DNA of 17,945 nt, taken from Pseudomonadota bacterium. Its GTDB lineage: Bacteria > Pseudomonadota > Alphaproteobacteria > Rhizobiales > Xanthobacteraceae. The notes under the pieces are model-generated. The model was not told the DNA's origin and did no database searches. It was given only the letters and a program-made list of their open reading frames with translations. The stretch lies in contig JAEZFA010000072.1 of assembly GCA_023417665.1 (NCBI GenBank), positions 1 through 17,945 on the forward strand, written 5' to 3'. The translations under genes were made by a program, and so were the position numbers. Shown here piece after piece: positions 1-5,740 of the stretch; within the stretch, counting starts at the first letter, position 1; the number at the start of each line of letters is the position of its first letter.

Positions 1-103
1 GCTTGATCTGGTTCACGCCCTCGACATCATCCACGGTACCGACGTGTTTTCCGTCGGAGCCCAGCACTTCCATATGTCCGGCGATCTTGTCTTTCACGGC
101 CAT
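1..103 (-). CDS. DUF2171 domain protein (3' part cut by window edge)
   Basis: Reading the minus strand from the ATG at 101-103 gives MAVKDKIAGHMEVLGSDGKH followed by VGTVDDVEGVNQIK, after which the window ends. The opening (KDKI..HM.V.GSDG..VGTVD.VEG) is the signature start of the DUF2171 family, small soluble bacterial proteins of unknown biochemical role. The start is supported by an AAGGAG ribosome binding site at 111-116. Only 34 codons are visible, so the C-terminus and any second domain are unknown. The gene is divergent from the DUF3597 gene at 387, and a GAAAC-N16-CGTT element lies 41 nt upstream of the ATG, so it may belong to the same stress regulon (inference). Confidence 0.8.
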   Translation of the reverse strand, partial: MAVKDKIAGHMEVLGSDGKHVGTVDDVEGVNQIK

Positions 104-143
104 TTCTCTGCTCCTTGCGATAATACGGCGCCCTCCTGAAAAG

Positions 144-168
144 AACGCCGAGAGACGCAGGGAGTTTC
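144..168 (-). promoter_or_regulatory. possible EcfG-type promoter for the DUF2171 gene
   Basis: On the minus strand GAAAC (168-164) is followed after 16 nt by CGTT (147-144), 40 nt before the DUF2171 ATG. The EcfG consensus is GGAAC-N16/17-CGTT, so the -35 part carries one mismatch. Its placement resembles the three cleaner copies in this window, which raises its credibility, but alone it would be weak. Confidence 0.4.
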
Positions 169-241
169 GAACGCTGACCAATGGGCGATACCAGACGGTA
201 CGCCGTGGGCAGAAACCGCAGCGGCCGTAACGTTCTTCGGC

Positions 242-272
242 CCGGCGACACATGCTCGATAGATGTCGCCGG
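242..272. repeat. 9-bp perfect inverted repeat in the divergent intergenic region
   Basis: CCGGCGACA at 242-250 and TGTCGCCGG at 264-272 are exact reverse complements around a 13-nt loop. It lies in the 283-nt gap between the divergent DUF2171 and DUF3597 genes, upstream of the stress-type promoter at 321. There is no T-run, so it is not a usual terminator. It could be a regulator binding site or an RNA hairpin on either leader. Confidence 0.5.
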
Positions 273-320
273 CGCGACAACGCACAGGCCGCAACGAGTG
301 TCCCAATACCACTTGCAGCG

Positions 321-346
321 GGAACCCATTTTCACGCAGAGTGGTT
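321..346 (+). promoter_or_regulatory. EcfG-type promoter for the DUF3597 gene
   Basis: GGAAC at 321-325 is followed by 17 nt and then GGTT at 343-346. This matches the alphaproteobacterial EcfG (general stress response) pattern GGAAC-N16/17-cGTT except for the first base of the -10. It ends 40 nt before the ATG at 387. Assignment is by motif and position only. Confidence 0.6.
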
Positions 347-386
347 TCCAAGGCCCGCATTGTTGGGGCGTTCAAGGGAGATTCGT

Positions 387-737
387 ATGAGCATTTTCGG
401 AAGCATCATGGCCTCCATCTTCGGCAAGAACGAAGTGAAGGCGGATGGCACGCCCGCAACGTCGGCACCGCTGCCGATGGTGGACGTGGAAGCGATGATG
501 GAGAAACTGGCCAAGGAGAGCGGCCGGCCGTCGAACTGGCGCGTATCGATCGTCGATCTGATGACGCTTCTGAAGCTCGATTCCAGCCTCGCTTCGCGGC
601 AGAAGCTCGCGAAGGAGCTCGGCTACACCGGCAATGTCAACGACACGGCGCCGATGAACATCTGGCTGCACAAGCAGGTCATGACCAAGGTCGCAGCCGC
701 CGGCGGCAAGGTTCCGGCCGACATCGCCAAGGCGTGA
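387..737 (+). CDS. DUF3597 family protein
   Basis: A 116-residue protein. The N-terminal MSIFGSIMASIFGK is the characteristic DUF3597 opening. It is followed by a short low-complexity linker (about 17-31) and the conserved core from about residue 50 to 110, with NWR.SIVDLM.LL.LDSSLA.R..LAKELGYTG and MNIWLHKQVM. The family is common in Alphaproteobacteria and cyanobacteria and has no established enzymatic role. Its core was originally noted as LysM-like or peptidoglycan-associated in some annotations, which I cannot confirm here. The ATG is chosen because AAGGGAG (374-380) sits 6 nt upstream; an upstream in-frame extension to 252 lacks family similarity. It is monocistronic: a stress-type promoter lies in front and a strong terminator follows 38 nt after the stop. 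Confidence 0.9.
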   Translation: MSIFGSIMASIFGKNEVKADGTPATSAPLPMVDVEAMMEKLAKESGRPSNWRVSIVDLMTLLKLDSSLASRQKLAKELGYTGNVNDTAPMNIWLHKQVMTKVAAAGGKVPADIAKA

Positions 738-775
738 TGCTCCCTCCGGGCTTACCCCGGATACGACGACATACG

Positions 776-804
776 CGGCCCCTTCTCCCGAAGGGGCCGT
801 TTTT
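776..804 (+). terminator. Rho-independent terminator after the DUF3597 gene
   Basis: A 10-bp GC-rich stem, CGGCCCCTTC (776-785) with GAAGGGGCCG (790-799), closes on the loop TCCC and is followed directly by TTTTTATT. Geometry and position downstream of the stop at 737 are textbook. Confidence 0.93.
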
Positions 805-825
805 ATTGGGAGCGCTTTTTTTACA

Positions 826-851
826 GGAACGCTTCGCGGACCTTCCGCGTT
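826..851 (+). promoter_or_regulatory. EcfG-type promoter for the small-protein pair
   Basis: GGAAC at 826-830, 17 nt, then CGTT at 848-851: a full consensus match to EcfG-dependent promoters. The ATG at 897 lies 45 nt downstream. A small inverted repeat, CGCGGA (835-840) and TCCGCG (844-849), occupies the spacer and could be a coincidence of base composition. Confidence 0.7.
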
Positions 852-896
852 ACCTGCCGAATATCCCCGCGAATACGCAACGTGAGGAGGCAGAGC

Positions 897-1088
897 ATGT
901 CCAACTTGAATCGAATCGACCGGACTTCCGCCGAACGCCGCCGCGCACTTCGCCGCGCCGAACGCGACGATCTGCTTCGGATCCTCGGCGACGAGCAGCA
1001 GATGGATACGCCCGATTCCGCGATCCTCGCCGCCAGTTCCCGCGACCCGCAGGACACCCGGCCGAATGACCCGCGCAGCCGCCTTTAG
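897..1088 (+). CDS. small arginine-rich hypothetical protein
   Basis: A 63-residue, very hydrophilic protein (MSNLNRIDRTSAERRRALRR at the N-terminus, then an acidic stretch with LLRILGDEQQMD). It has no transmembrane segment or signal peptide. I do not recognise the family. The ATG at 897 is preferred over a GTG at 882 because GAGGAGG at 884-890 is placed 6 nt before it. It sits behind a consensus EcfG-type promoter, and its 3' end overlaps the next open frame by 23 nt, suggesting a two-gene stress transcript. The coding call rests on the strong ribosome binding site and promoter rather than on homology. Confidence 0.65.
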   Translation: MSNLNRIDRTSAERRRALRRAERDDLLRILGDEQQMDTPDSAILAASSRDPQDTRPNDPRSRL

Positions 1089-1290
1089 GAACGCGCGCGG
1101 CGAGCCGGCAGCACAGCCGACACGGCCCGCCGGCAAGGATGCCATGCGCGATCCGCCGCGCGAGTGGGACCGGCTCGACGAGATGGCGGACGAATCCTTT
1201 CCTGCGAGCGACCCGCCCGCCTATACCTCGCGCGGCGTTCGCAGCGACGACCGCATCTTCAAGCGCGCGAAGCGGTTCAGGAACGCGTGA
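1066..1290 (+). CDS. small protein with ESFPASDPPA motif
   Basis: A 74-residue frame whose middle reads RLDEMADESFPASDPPAYTS. The ESFPASDPP motif recurs in many small uncharacterised alphaproteobacterial proteins, usually preceded by a D/E-rich helix as here, and this makes the frame credible. Function is unknown. The start is uncertain. The ATG at 1066 gives a 23-nt overlap with the upstream gene and has only a weak AGGA far upstream. An internal ATG at 1144 with AAGGA 4 nt before it would give a 48-residue protein that keeps the motif. The 3' end overlaps the convergent membrane-protein gene by 14 nt. Confidence 0.65.
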   Translation: MTRAAAFRNARGEPAAQPTRPAGKDAMRDPPREWDRLDEMADESFPASDPPAYTSRGVRSDDRIFKRAKRFRNA

Positions 1291-1885
1291 CCGGCGCGAT
1301 CTGCGGCCATAGCTTGTGGGCGGCAAGATCGATCAGCTTGTTGCCGTTCTGATAGCCGAACACGTCGAGCACATAGGACGCACCGTCCTGCGCCGAGACG
1401 CGGATGCGATCGACCTCGAACCAGTTGTTGCGCTTGGAAGCCTTCTTCACGAATTCCACCGCGTCGATTTTCAGCGTGGCCCAGGGATAGCTTTTTCCGT
1501 CGATGGTCAGTGCGATAGCATCGCCCGAAGCCTTCGTTCCTGCCGGCGGCAGTTCGGCAAGACGGCTCGCGGCGCGCGCGCGCCATTTGGCGATTTCCTT
1601 GCGATGGAAATAGGCGATCAGCACCGCAAAGCCGAGCACGATGACCAGCATGATCAGGACGGCGGCGCCGTTGTTTGCCTTGCCGAGACTGAGAATGAAG
1701 CCGATCACGAGTGCGGCGTAGATGAAGCCGTAAGTCCACCACAGCGAGCGCTTGTAGCGGCGGGTCGCGGCGTTCGCGTCAAACGCGACCGCGTCCACGC
1801 GGGCCGACGGCTCTTTTCCGATCCGAAGTTGCCGGTCGAGTTTGTGTCCGGGCGCCTGCTCCAGCCCGTCGAGCGAAACCTTCAT
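1277..1885 (-). CDS. two-helix membrane protein, unknown function
   Basis: A 202-residue protein. An N-terminal hydrophilic stretch of about 45 residues leads to two hydrophobic helices (about 49-68, WWTYGFIYAALVIGFILSLG, and 73-93). A C-terminal soluble domain of about 100 residues follows, containing IALTIDGKSYPWATL and VLDVFGYQNGNKLIDLAAHK. Both helices together form a membrane hairpin with N- and C-termini on the same side. I do not recognise the family. The start at 1885 is chosen because AGGGGG lies about 6 nt upstream; the in-frame extension to 1990 would run through the hairpin at 1916-1948 that ends the upstream gene. It overlaps the convergent small-protein gene by 14 nt. Confidence 0.78.
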   Translation of the reverse strand: MKVSLDGLEQAPGHKLDRQLRIGKEPSARVDAVAFDANAATRRYKRSLWWTYGFIYAALVIGFILSLGKANNGAAVLIMLVIVLGFAVLIAYFHRKEIAKWRARAASRLAELPPAGTKASGDAIALTIDGKSYPWATLKIDAVEFVKKASKRNNWFEVDRIRVSAQDGASYVLDVFGYQNGNKLIDLAAHKLWPQIAPVTRS

Positions 1886-1915
1886 CTTCTTCCCCCTGCC
1901 CTTGTGCGGGCTCGC

Positions 1916-1948
1916 AAAAAGCGGGCCGCACGCTTGCGACCCGCTTTT
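1916..1948 (-). terminator. terminator downstream of the DUF3140 gene
   Basis: On the minus strand AAAAGCGGG pairs with CCCGCTTTT, with an inner CGCA/TGCG stem after one mismatch, and is followed by TTTTTG. It lies 78 nt after the DUF3140 stop at 2026 and before the next minus-strand gene at 1885, so it separates the two. Confidence 0.8.
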
Positions 1949-2025
1949 CTTCCATTCCGTATCTTTCCCGGGGAAACGATAAAGTGCCAATCACATTTTG
2001 GTGGAGATACCGTCCGGTACGCAGA

Positions 2026-2580
2026 TCACCGCATCGGATCGTGTCCCCAGTTCATGAGCGAGTGGCGCCACGGGCTGTCCTTCGGATCACCGTCCGGACG
2101 CCGCGCGCTGTGACGTGCAACGAAGCCGATGACCTTGCGCATGTGCGCGTAGTCATCCGGCGTGTAGTTGCCCGACTTTTTCTTCCGCATGATTTCCACG
2201 ACCCGCCGTCCCGACCAGTGTCCGCCGGACTCGTTGGCGCTGTGCGGGGTCGCGGCGGCGCGGCTTTCGCCGCTCTTGAGCCAGCGATCGAGCGCCTGCG
2301 GCTTCATGTTGACCTTGTGAAAGAACTCGCGCTCAATCCGGGCGAAGCGGCCGTCACTTTTCTTGCGGCGGGACTGCCGCACTTCGGACCAGCTCATGTC
2401 CGCTTCGCTGCGCCGCGGCGCACGCTTCCTGGCAGCGGACTTGCGCTTCGCCGTGCTTTTCTTCTTCGCGGATTTTCGTTTCGCCGGCCTCCTGGCCTTT
2501 GCTTTCGATTTTTTCTTTTTCTTCGGCCGGGTCTTCTTCGCCCGTTTCACGGTTTTCTTCTTTTTGGTGCGTTTCGCCAT
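2026..2580 (-). CDS. DUF3140 protein with lysine-rich histone H1-like tail
   Basis: A 184-residue, extremely basic protein in two parts. Residues 1 to about 58 are almost only K, R, A, S, T and P, with KSAKKKSTAKRKSAARKR repeats of the kind found in histone H1-like and AlgP-type bacterial tails. Residues about 86-184 match DUF3140: FFHKVNMKPQALDRWLKSGE, SGRRVVEIMRKKK, DDYAHMRKVIGFV.RH and the terminal WRHSLMNWGHDP. DUF3140 proteins are small DNA-associated-looking proteins without a proven function. The tail suggests nucleic-acid binding, so a nucleoid role under stress is a reasonable inference. The start at 2580 (MAKRTK) follows AAAGGGA; the in-frame ATG at 2613 falls inside the promoter. 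A consensus EcfG-type promoter lies 31 nt upstream and a terminator follows, making it monocistronic. Confidence 0.88.
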   Translation of the reverse strand: MAKRTKKKKTVKRAKKTRPKKKKKSKAKARRPAKRKSAKKKSTAKRKSAARKRAPRRSEADMSWSEVRQSRRKKSDGRFARIEREFFHKVNMKPQALDRWLKSGESRAAATPHSANESGGHWSGRRVVEIMRKKKSGNYTPDDYAHMRKVIGFVARHSARRPDGDPKDSPWRHSLMNWGHDPMR

Positions 2581-2611
2581 CTTCCAGTCCCTTTCAAAAA
2601 TCCAGAAGGGC

Positions 2612-2637
2612 AACGCCGAAGCATGCGTCCGCGTTCC
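2612..2637 (-). promoter_or_regulatory. EcfG-type promoter for the DUF3140 gene
   Basis: On the minus strand GGAAC (2637-2633), 17 nt, then CGTT (2615-2612): an exact match to the EcfG consensus, with the ATG at 2580 lying 31 nt further on. It is the cleanest of the four such elements in this window. Confidence 0.75.
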
Positions 2638-3292
2638 CGCGCTTCGTTTGAAGCCGGGCCTTGGTGCCGCCTCGCAAGCGAGAGGCGGCCGGGACGCCGG
2701 GGATTACCGATCCCCTCTCGGCCGTCCGCACGAAAAACGAAAAGTGCGAACGTAGGGTCGTCACCGCGAAGAGACGGCTTTCGCCGGCGTCCCGCACGCG
2801 AATGGGTTACGGCCTGTTTCGTGCGGCCCCCCCGGTGGACTGACCAAACTATCCACCGCTGGCGGACCTTCTCGGCTTCGCCGTTGCCCGTCGGCACGGG
2901 CACGCACGAAGCCGCCAGAGGAAGGCCCTTGTGACGAGCGGCAGGCTCGCCGGAACCACGCGACTTCAGCCGCCGCACCCCGCCTCCCGCGTAGAGGCAA
3001 GCTGCGGCCACCGCTTCCGGCCCGCGCCGCGCTACGCGACTGCTCGGCGCCCTCGAAACGAGGCCGGAACGGGCGCAGTATCGCGCCTGCCGAAGCGACG
3101 GGGATTGAATAATCCGCATCGCAACACGAAGTGCCTGTCCGGACTGGAAAATTCCGGCATAAGCCGAAACGCATATCCCCGCTTGGGAACACGCGCTTGT
3201 CATTGCGGCGCTACTTTTGAGCGCAACGGAATCCGCTACGATGTGCTGGCCCGAAATCCCGGCTTGTCGGGACGGTCGCGGAGCGCCCCTCG
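2638..3292. other. 655-nt region without a credible gene, hairpin-rich
   Basis: Between the DUF3140 promoter and the start at 3293 I find no frame with a recognisable protein or good ribosome binding site. The region holds several inverted repeats: GCCGCCTC/GAGGCGGC (2666-2673 and 2682-2689), GCCCGT/ACGGGC (2886-2891 and 2896-2901) and CCTCG/CGAGG (3051-3055 and 3059-3063). Open frames exist on both strands but give arginine- and serine-rich shadow-like proteins. It may be a decayed gene, a dispersed Rhizobiales-type intergenic repeat or a structured RNA; the sequence alone does not decide. The promoter of the pair beginning at 3293 must lie near its right end. Confidence 0.4.
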
Positions 3293-3907
3293 TTGCATCC
3301 CAAGTTCACCGACGTGAACCACACGCTGAAATTCGGCCGCGAGAAGGTCGGGCAACGGCTCTTCTTCATCGGGCTGTTCGGGCTCGTGGCAGGCGGCCTG
3401 ATGATCGGATTGAGCGGCATCCCGCAGGTGGAGTTTGCGGGCTATGCCGCGGCGATCCTCGGCTTCGCGCTTTGCATGTACGAAGTGCACCGGCACTTTC
3501 ATCCGGGAAAGCCGATGCTGTCGCTCGCACCCGACGGCCTGCGCTACAACATCGAACTCGCCAAGGAGATTTTCGTGCCCTGGCACGAAGTGAAAGCGCT
3601 GCGCCGCATCGAGGTGAAGGACCTGAGCGGTGCTACCAAGTGGCCGCTGCGCGCGAAATTCGAGAACGTGACCGCGCTCGTCCTGACCAATAATTTCTAC
3701 GACCGCAAGGTCCATATGGACAGCGCCTTTCTGCGCGGTCCCGGCTGGGACAATATTTTCATCCCCGACGAGAGGAACGACATCGTGCAGTTCGCGCTGC
3801 ATCACGAAATCCTGCCGGTGACGGCGGAAGAACTTTACGCAGCAGTGGAAGCGCGCTGGACCGCGTTCAGGAACAAAACATCCGTTTCGGAGAAGGCCGC
3901 CCCGTGA
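3293..3907 (+). CDS. membrane protein, paralogue A of a tandem pair
   Basis: A 204-residue protein starting at TTG. The start is supported by alignment with the next gene: MHPKFTDVN here lines up with MSDYYVDVN there from residue 1, and GGAG at 3280-3283 is in range. Two hydrophobic helices lie at about 23-41 and 48-65. A soluble domain follows, containing LSLAPDGLRY, the segment IFVPWHEVKALRRIEV (about 93-108), NFYDRKVHMDS, RGPGWDNIFIP (148-158) and ALHHEILPVTAEEL. A membrane hairpin followed by a domain with a V-P-W-x-E-(I/V) strand recalls bacterial PH-like domain proteins, but this is only a resemblance. I cannot name the family. Its stop overlaps the next start by 4 nt (GTGA), so the two are translationally coupled. 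Confidence 0.85.
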   Translation: MHPKFTDVNHTLKFGREKVGQRLFFIGLFGLVAGGLMIGLSGIPQVEFAGYAAAILGFALCMYEVHRHFHPGKPMLSLAPDGLRYNIELAKEIFVPWHEVKALRRIEVKDLSGATKWPLRAKFENVTALVLTNNFYDRKVHMDSAFLRGPGWDNIFIPDERNDIVQFALHHEILPVTAEELYAAVEARWTAFRNKTSVSEKAAP

Positions 3908-4503
3908 GCGACTATTATGTCGACGTGAACCAGCGGCTGGTCTGGAGCCGCGTCAAGCTGCATCGCGCGAGGCTGATCATTGCCATGATCGGCCTTGTCG
4001 CCGGCGTCGTCATTCTTGCGCTCGGCGACAAACCGCGCGACGCCGTGATCGGCTGGGCTACAATCGTGGTTTGCCTGCCCTGGTCATTTTACGAAATCTA
4101 CTGGGTGATGAAGCCCGGCACCGCATTGATCGAGCTGCTGCCGCAAGGCATCATTTTTCGCCAGACCAGCGAACACTTCATCGTGCCGTGGACGGAAATT
4201 CATGGCGTCGACACCATCGACATCCACACCAGCATGCGCGGCAAGCACATCACGTTTCATAACGTGACGGTCGTTGCCGTCTCGCAACTCTTCTATGACC
4301 GCGTGGTCCACGTCGACAGCTTCATCATGCGCGGACCCGGATGGGACGCAAACTTCATCCCGAAGGACGGCAAGATGCTGCTCGCGCTGCATCACGAAAT
4401 CCTCCCCGTCACCGCGGATACGGTGCGGCGGGAGGTGGAGGAACGGTGGAAGGTGTTTGGGAAGAAGCCGCCCGATCAGTCCGCCATTTCCGGCGCGCAA
4501 TAA
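3904..4503 (+). CDS. membrane protein, paralogue B of a tandem pair
   Basis: A 199-residue protein starting at GTG inside the GTGA overlap with paralogue A. It has the same layout: DVNQRLVWSRVKLHR, helices at about 23-40 and 48-64, then LIELLPQGIIF, HFIVPWTEIHGVDTIDI, LFYDRVVHVDS, RGPGWDANFIP (143-153) and ALHHEILPVTAD. Clear similarity along the whole length shows a tandem duplication that has diverged considerably. The conserved blocks, especially RGPGWD and LHHEILPVTA, mark likely functional positions. The two may form a hetero-oligomer in the inner membrane (inference). The next gene is convergent, with 68 nt between that hold no clear terminator. Confidence 0.87.
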   Translation: MSDYYVDVNQRLVWSRVKLHRARLIIAMIGLVAGVVILALGDKPRDAVIGWATIVVCLPWSFYEIYWVMKPGTALIELLPQGIIFRQTSEHFIVPWTEIHGVDTIDIHTSMRGKHITFHNVTVVAVSQLFYDRVVHVDSFIMRGPGWDANFIPKDGKMLLALHHEILPVTADTVRREVEERWKVFGKKPPDQSAISGAQ

Positions 4504-4571
4504 CGCGCCGTGCTGGCGAAATCATTTTCAATCCGGCGGAGAGCGTTTCACCGACCGGTCGATTTTCCGCT

Positions 4572-5738
4572 TTACATCCGCTTCGCGACTTCCTCGAGCA
4601 TCACTTCGGTCGCGCCGCCGCCGATCGCCTGCACGCGCGCGTCGCGGCTCATGCGCTCGATCGTGCTTTCGCGCATGAAGCCGAGGCCGCCATGGAACTG
4701 CACGCAGTCATACATGACTTCGTTGACGAGTTCGCCGCAATAGGCCTTCACCATCGAGACTTCTTTGGTGGCGTCGAACCCTTTCGCGTCGAGCCATGCC
4801 GCGTGATAGACGAGCTGCCTGCCCGCCTCGACCTTGCCCGCGAGTTCGGATAGCCGCTGGCGGATCGCCTGCTTCGACCAGAGCGGCGCGCCGAAGGCCT
4901 GCCGCTGCTTGACCCAGTCGAGCGTCAATTCGAGTGCTGCCGAGCACTCGCCGATGCACATGGCGCCGATCGTGGTGCGCTCGTTCTGGAAGTTCTTCAT
5001 GATCGCGTAGAAGCCGCGCCCCTCCTGCCCCAGGAGGTTCGTTATCGGCACGCGGCAGTTATCGAAAGAAAGTTCGGCGGTGTCGGACGAGCGCCAGCCA
5101 TGCTTGTCGAGCGGGCGCGCAACCGAAAAGCCCGGCGTGCCCTTCTCGATCAAAATCATGGACACGCTCTGCGACGGCTGCGCCTTCGGATCGGTCTTCG
5201 CCGCGACACAATAGAGATCGCCATGCACGCCGTTGGTGATGAAGGTCTTGGAGCCGTTGAGGACGTAATGATCGCCCTCGCGGCGCGCGGTGGTGCGGAT
5301 GCCTTTGACATCCGAACCCGCGAACGGTTCGGTCACGCAGACCGCGACGATCTTCTTGCCCGCGATAACATCGGGGAGATACTTCTCCTTCATCGCCGGC
5401 GTGCCGGCATGGAGGATGTGGACGCCGGCCATGTCGGTATGCACGAGCACGGTGATGGCAAAGCCGGAGAAGGTCGAGCGGCCGAGTTCTTCGGCCAGCA
5501 CCACGGTGCCGAGCGTATCCATTTCCGAGCCGCCGTATTCGGCGGGATAACGGATGCCGAGAAAACCGAGGCTGCCCATTTTCTGGAGCACCTCGCGCGG
5601 CACGAAGCCCTGCGCTTCCCACGCAAGCCCGTTCGGCTTCACCTCGTTCTCGACAAAGCGGCGCACCTGCGCGCGCAACTGTTCGTGTTCTTCGGAAAAA
5701 TAGATCGAGCGCGAAGGTGCGGAGGGCTGGTCGAGCAT
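4572..5738 (-). CDS. acyl-CoA dehydrogenase (long-chain/IVD-type active site)
   Basis: A 388-residue FAD-dependent acyl-CoA dehydrogenase that would oxidise an acyl-CoA to the 2-enoyl-CoA and pass electrons to ETF. Visible family blocks are RYPAEYGG (63-70), CVTEPFAGSD (134-143), GSKTFITNG (162-170), HGWRSSDTAELSFDNCRVP (213-231) and CVQFHGGLGFMRE (345-357). The C-terminal helix reads IGGGATEVM, without the usual catalytic Glu of the YEGTSEI motif, while NERT has Glu253 in the helix-G position used by long-chain and isovaleryl-CoA dehydrogenases. The start lies directly behind the carboxyltransferase stop (2-nt gap), so the two are coupled, and the substrate probably feeds that carboxylase. 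Citronellyl-CoA or another branched acyl-CoA is possible; I cannot choose. Confidence 0.92.
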   Translation of the reverse strand: MLDQPSAPSRSIYFSEEHEQLRAQVRRFVENEVKPNGLAWEAQGFVPREVLQKMGSLGFLGIRYPAEYGGSEMDTLGTVVLAEELGRSTFSGFAITVLVHTDMAGVHILHAGTPAMKEKYLPDVIAGKKIVAVCVTEPFAGSDVKGIRTTARREGDHYVLNGSKTFITNGVHGDLYCVAAKTDPKAQPSQSVSMILIEKGTPGFSVARPLDKHGWRSSDTAELSFDNCRVPITNLLGQEGRGFYAIMKNFQNERTTIGAMCIGECSAALELTLDWVKQRQAFGAPLWSKQAIRQRLSELAGKVEAGRQLVYHAAWLDAKGFDATKEVSMVKAYCGELVNEVMYDCVQFHGGLGFMRESTIERMSRDARVQAIGGGATEVMLEEVAKRM

Positions 5739-5740
5739 AA

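Noticed and set aside
263..1069. 268-codon plus-strand frame across the DUF3597 gene and terminator
   Set aside because: It reads through a strong terminator and in the wrong frame of two supported genes, with arginine-rich shadow composition.
2826..2832. Run of seven C residues as a frameshift or phase-variation tract
   Set aside because: No gene is visible on either side that a slip would restore.
2547..3203. 218-codon minus-strand frame covering the gene-poor block
   Set aside because: It runs into the DUF3140 gene and its promoter in another frame, and has no domain signal. It could reflect a widespread repeat-derived spurious protein, which I cannot verify.
3186..3207. GGAAC at 3186 as a further EcfG-type promoter for the tandem membrane pair
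   Set aside because: No GTT follows at 16-17 nt; the sequence there is GCGGCG.
2931..3317. 128-codon open frame starting at GTG in the gene-poor block
   Set aside because: No ribosome binding site or domain is visible, the composition is shadow-like, and it overlaps the supported start at 3293.
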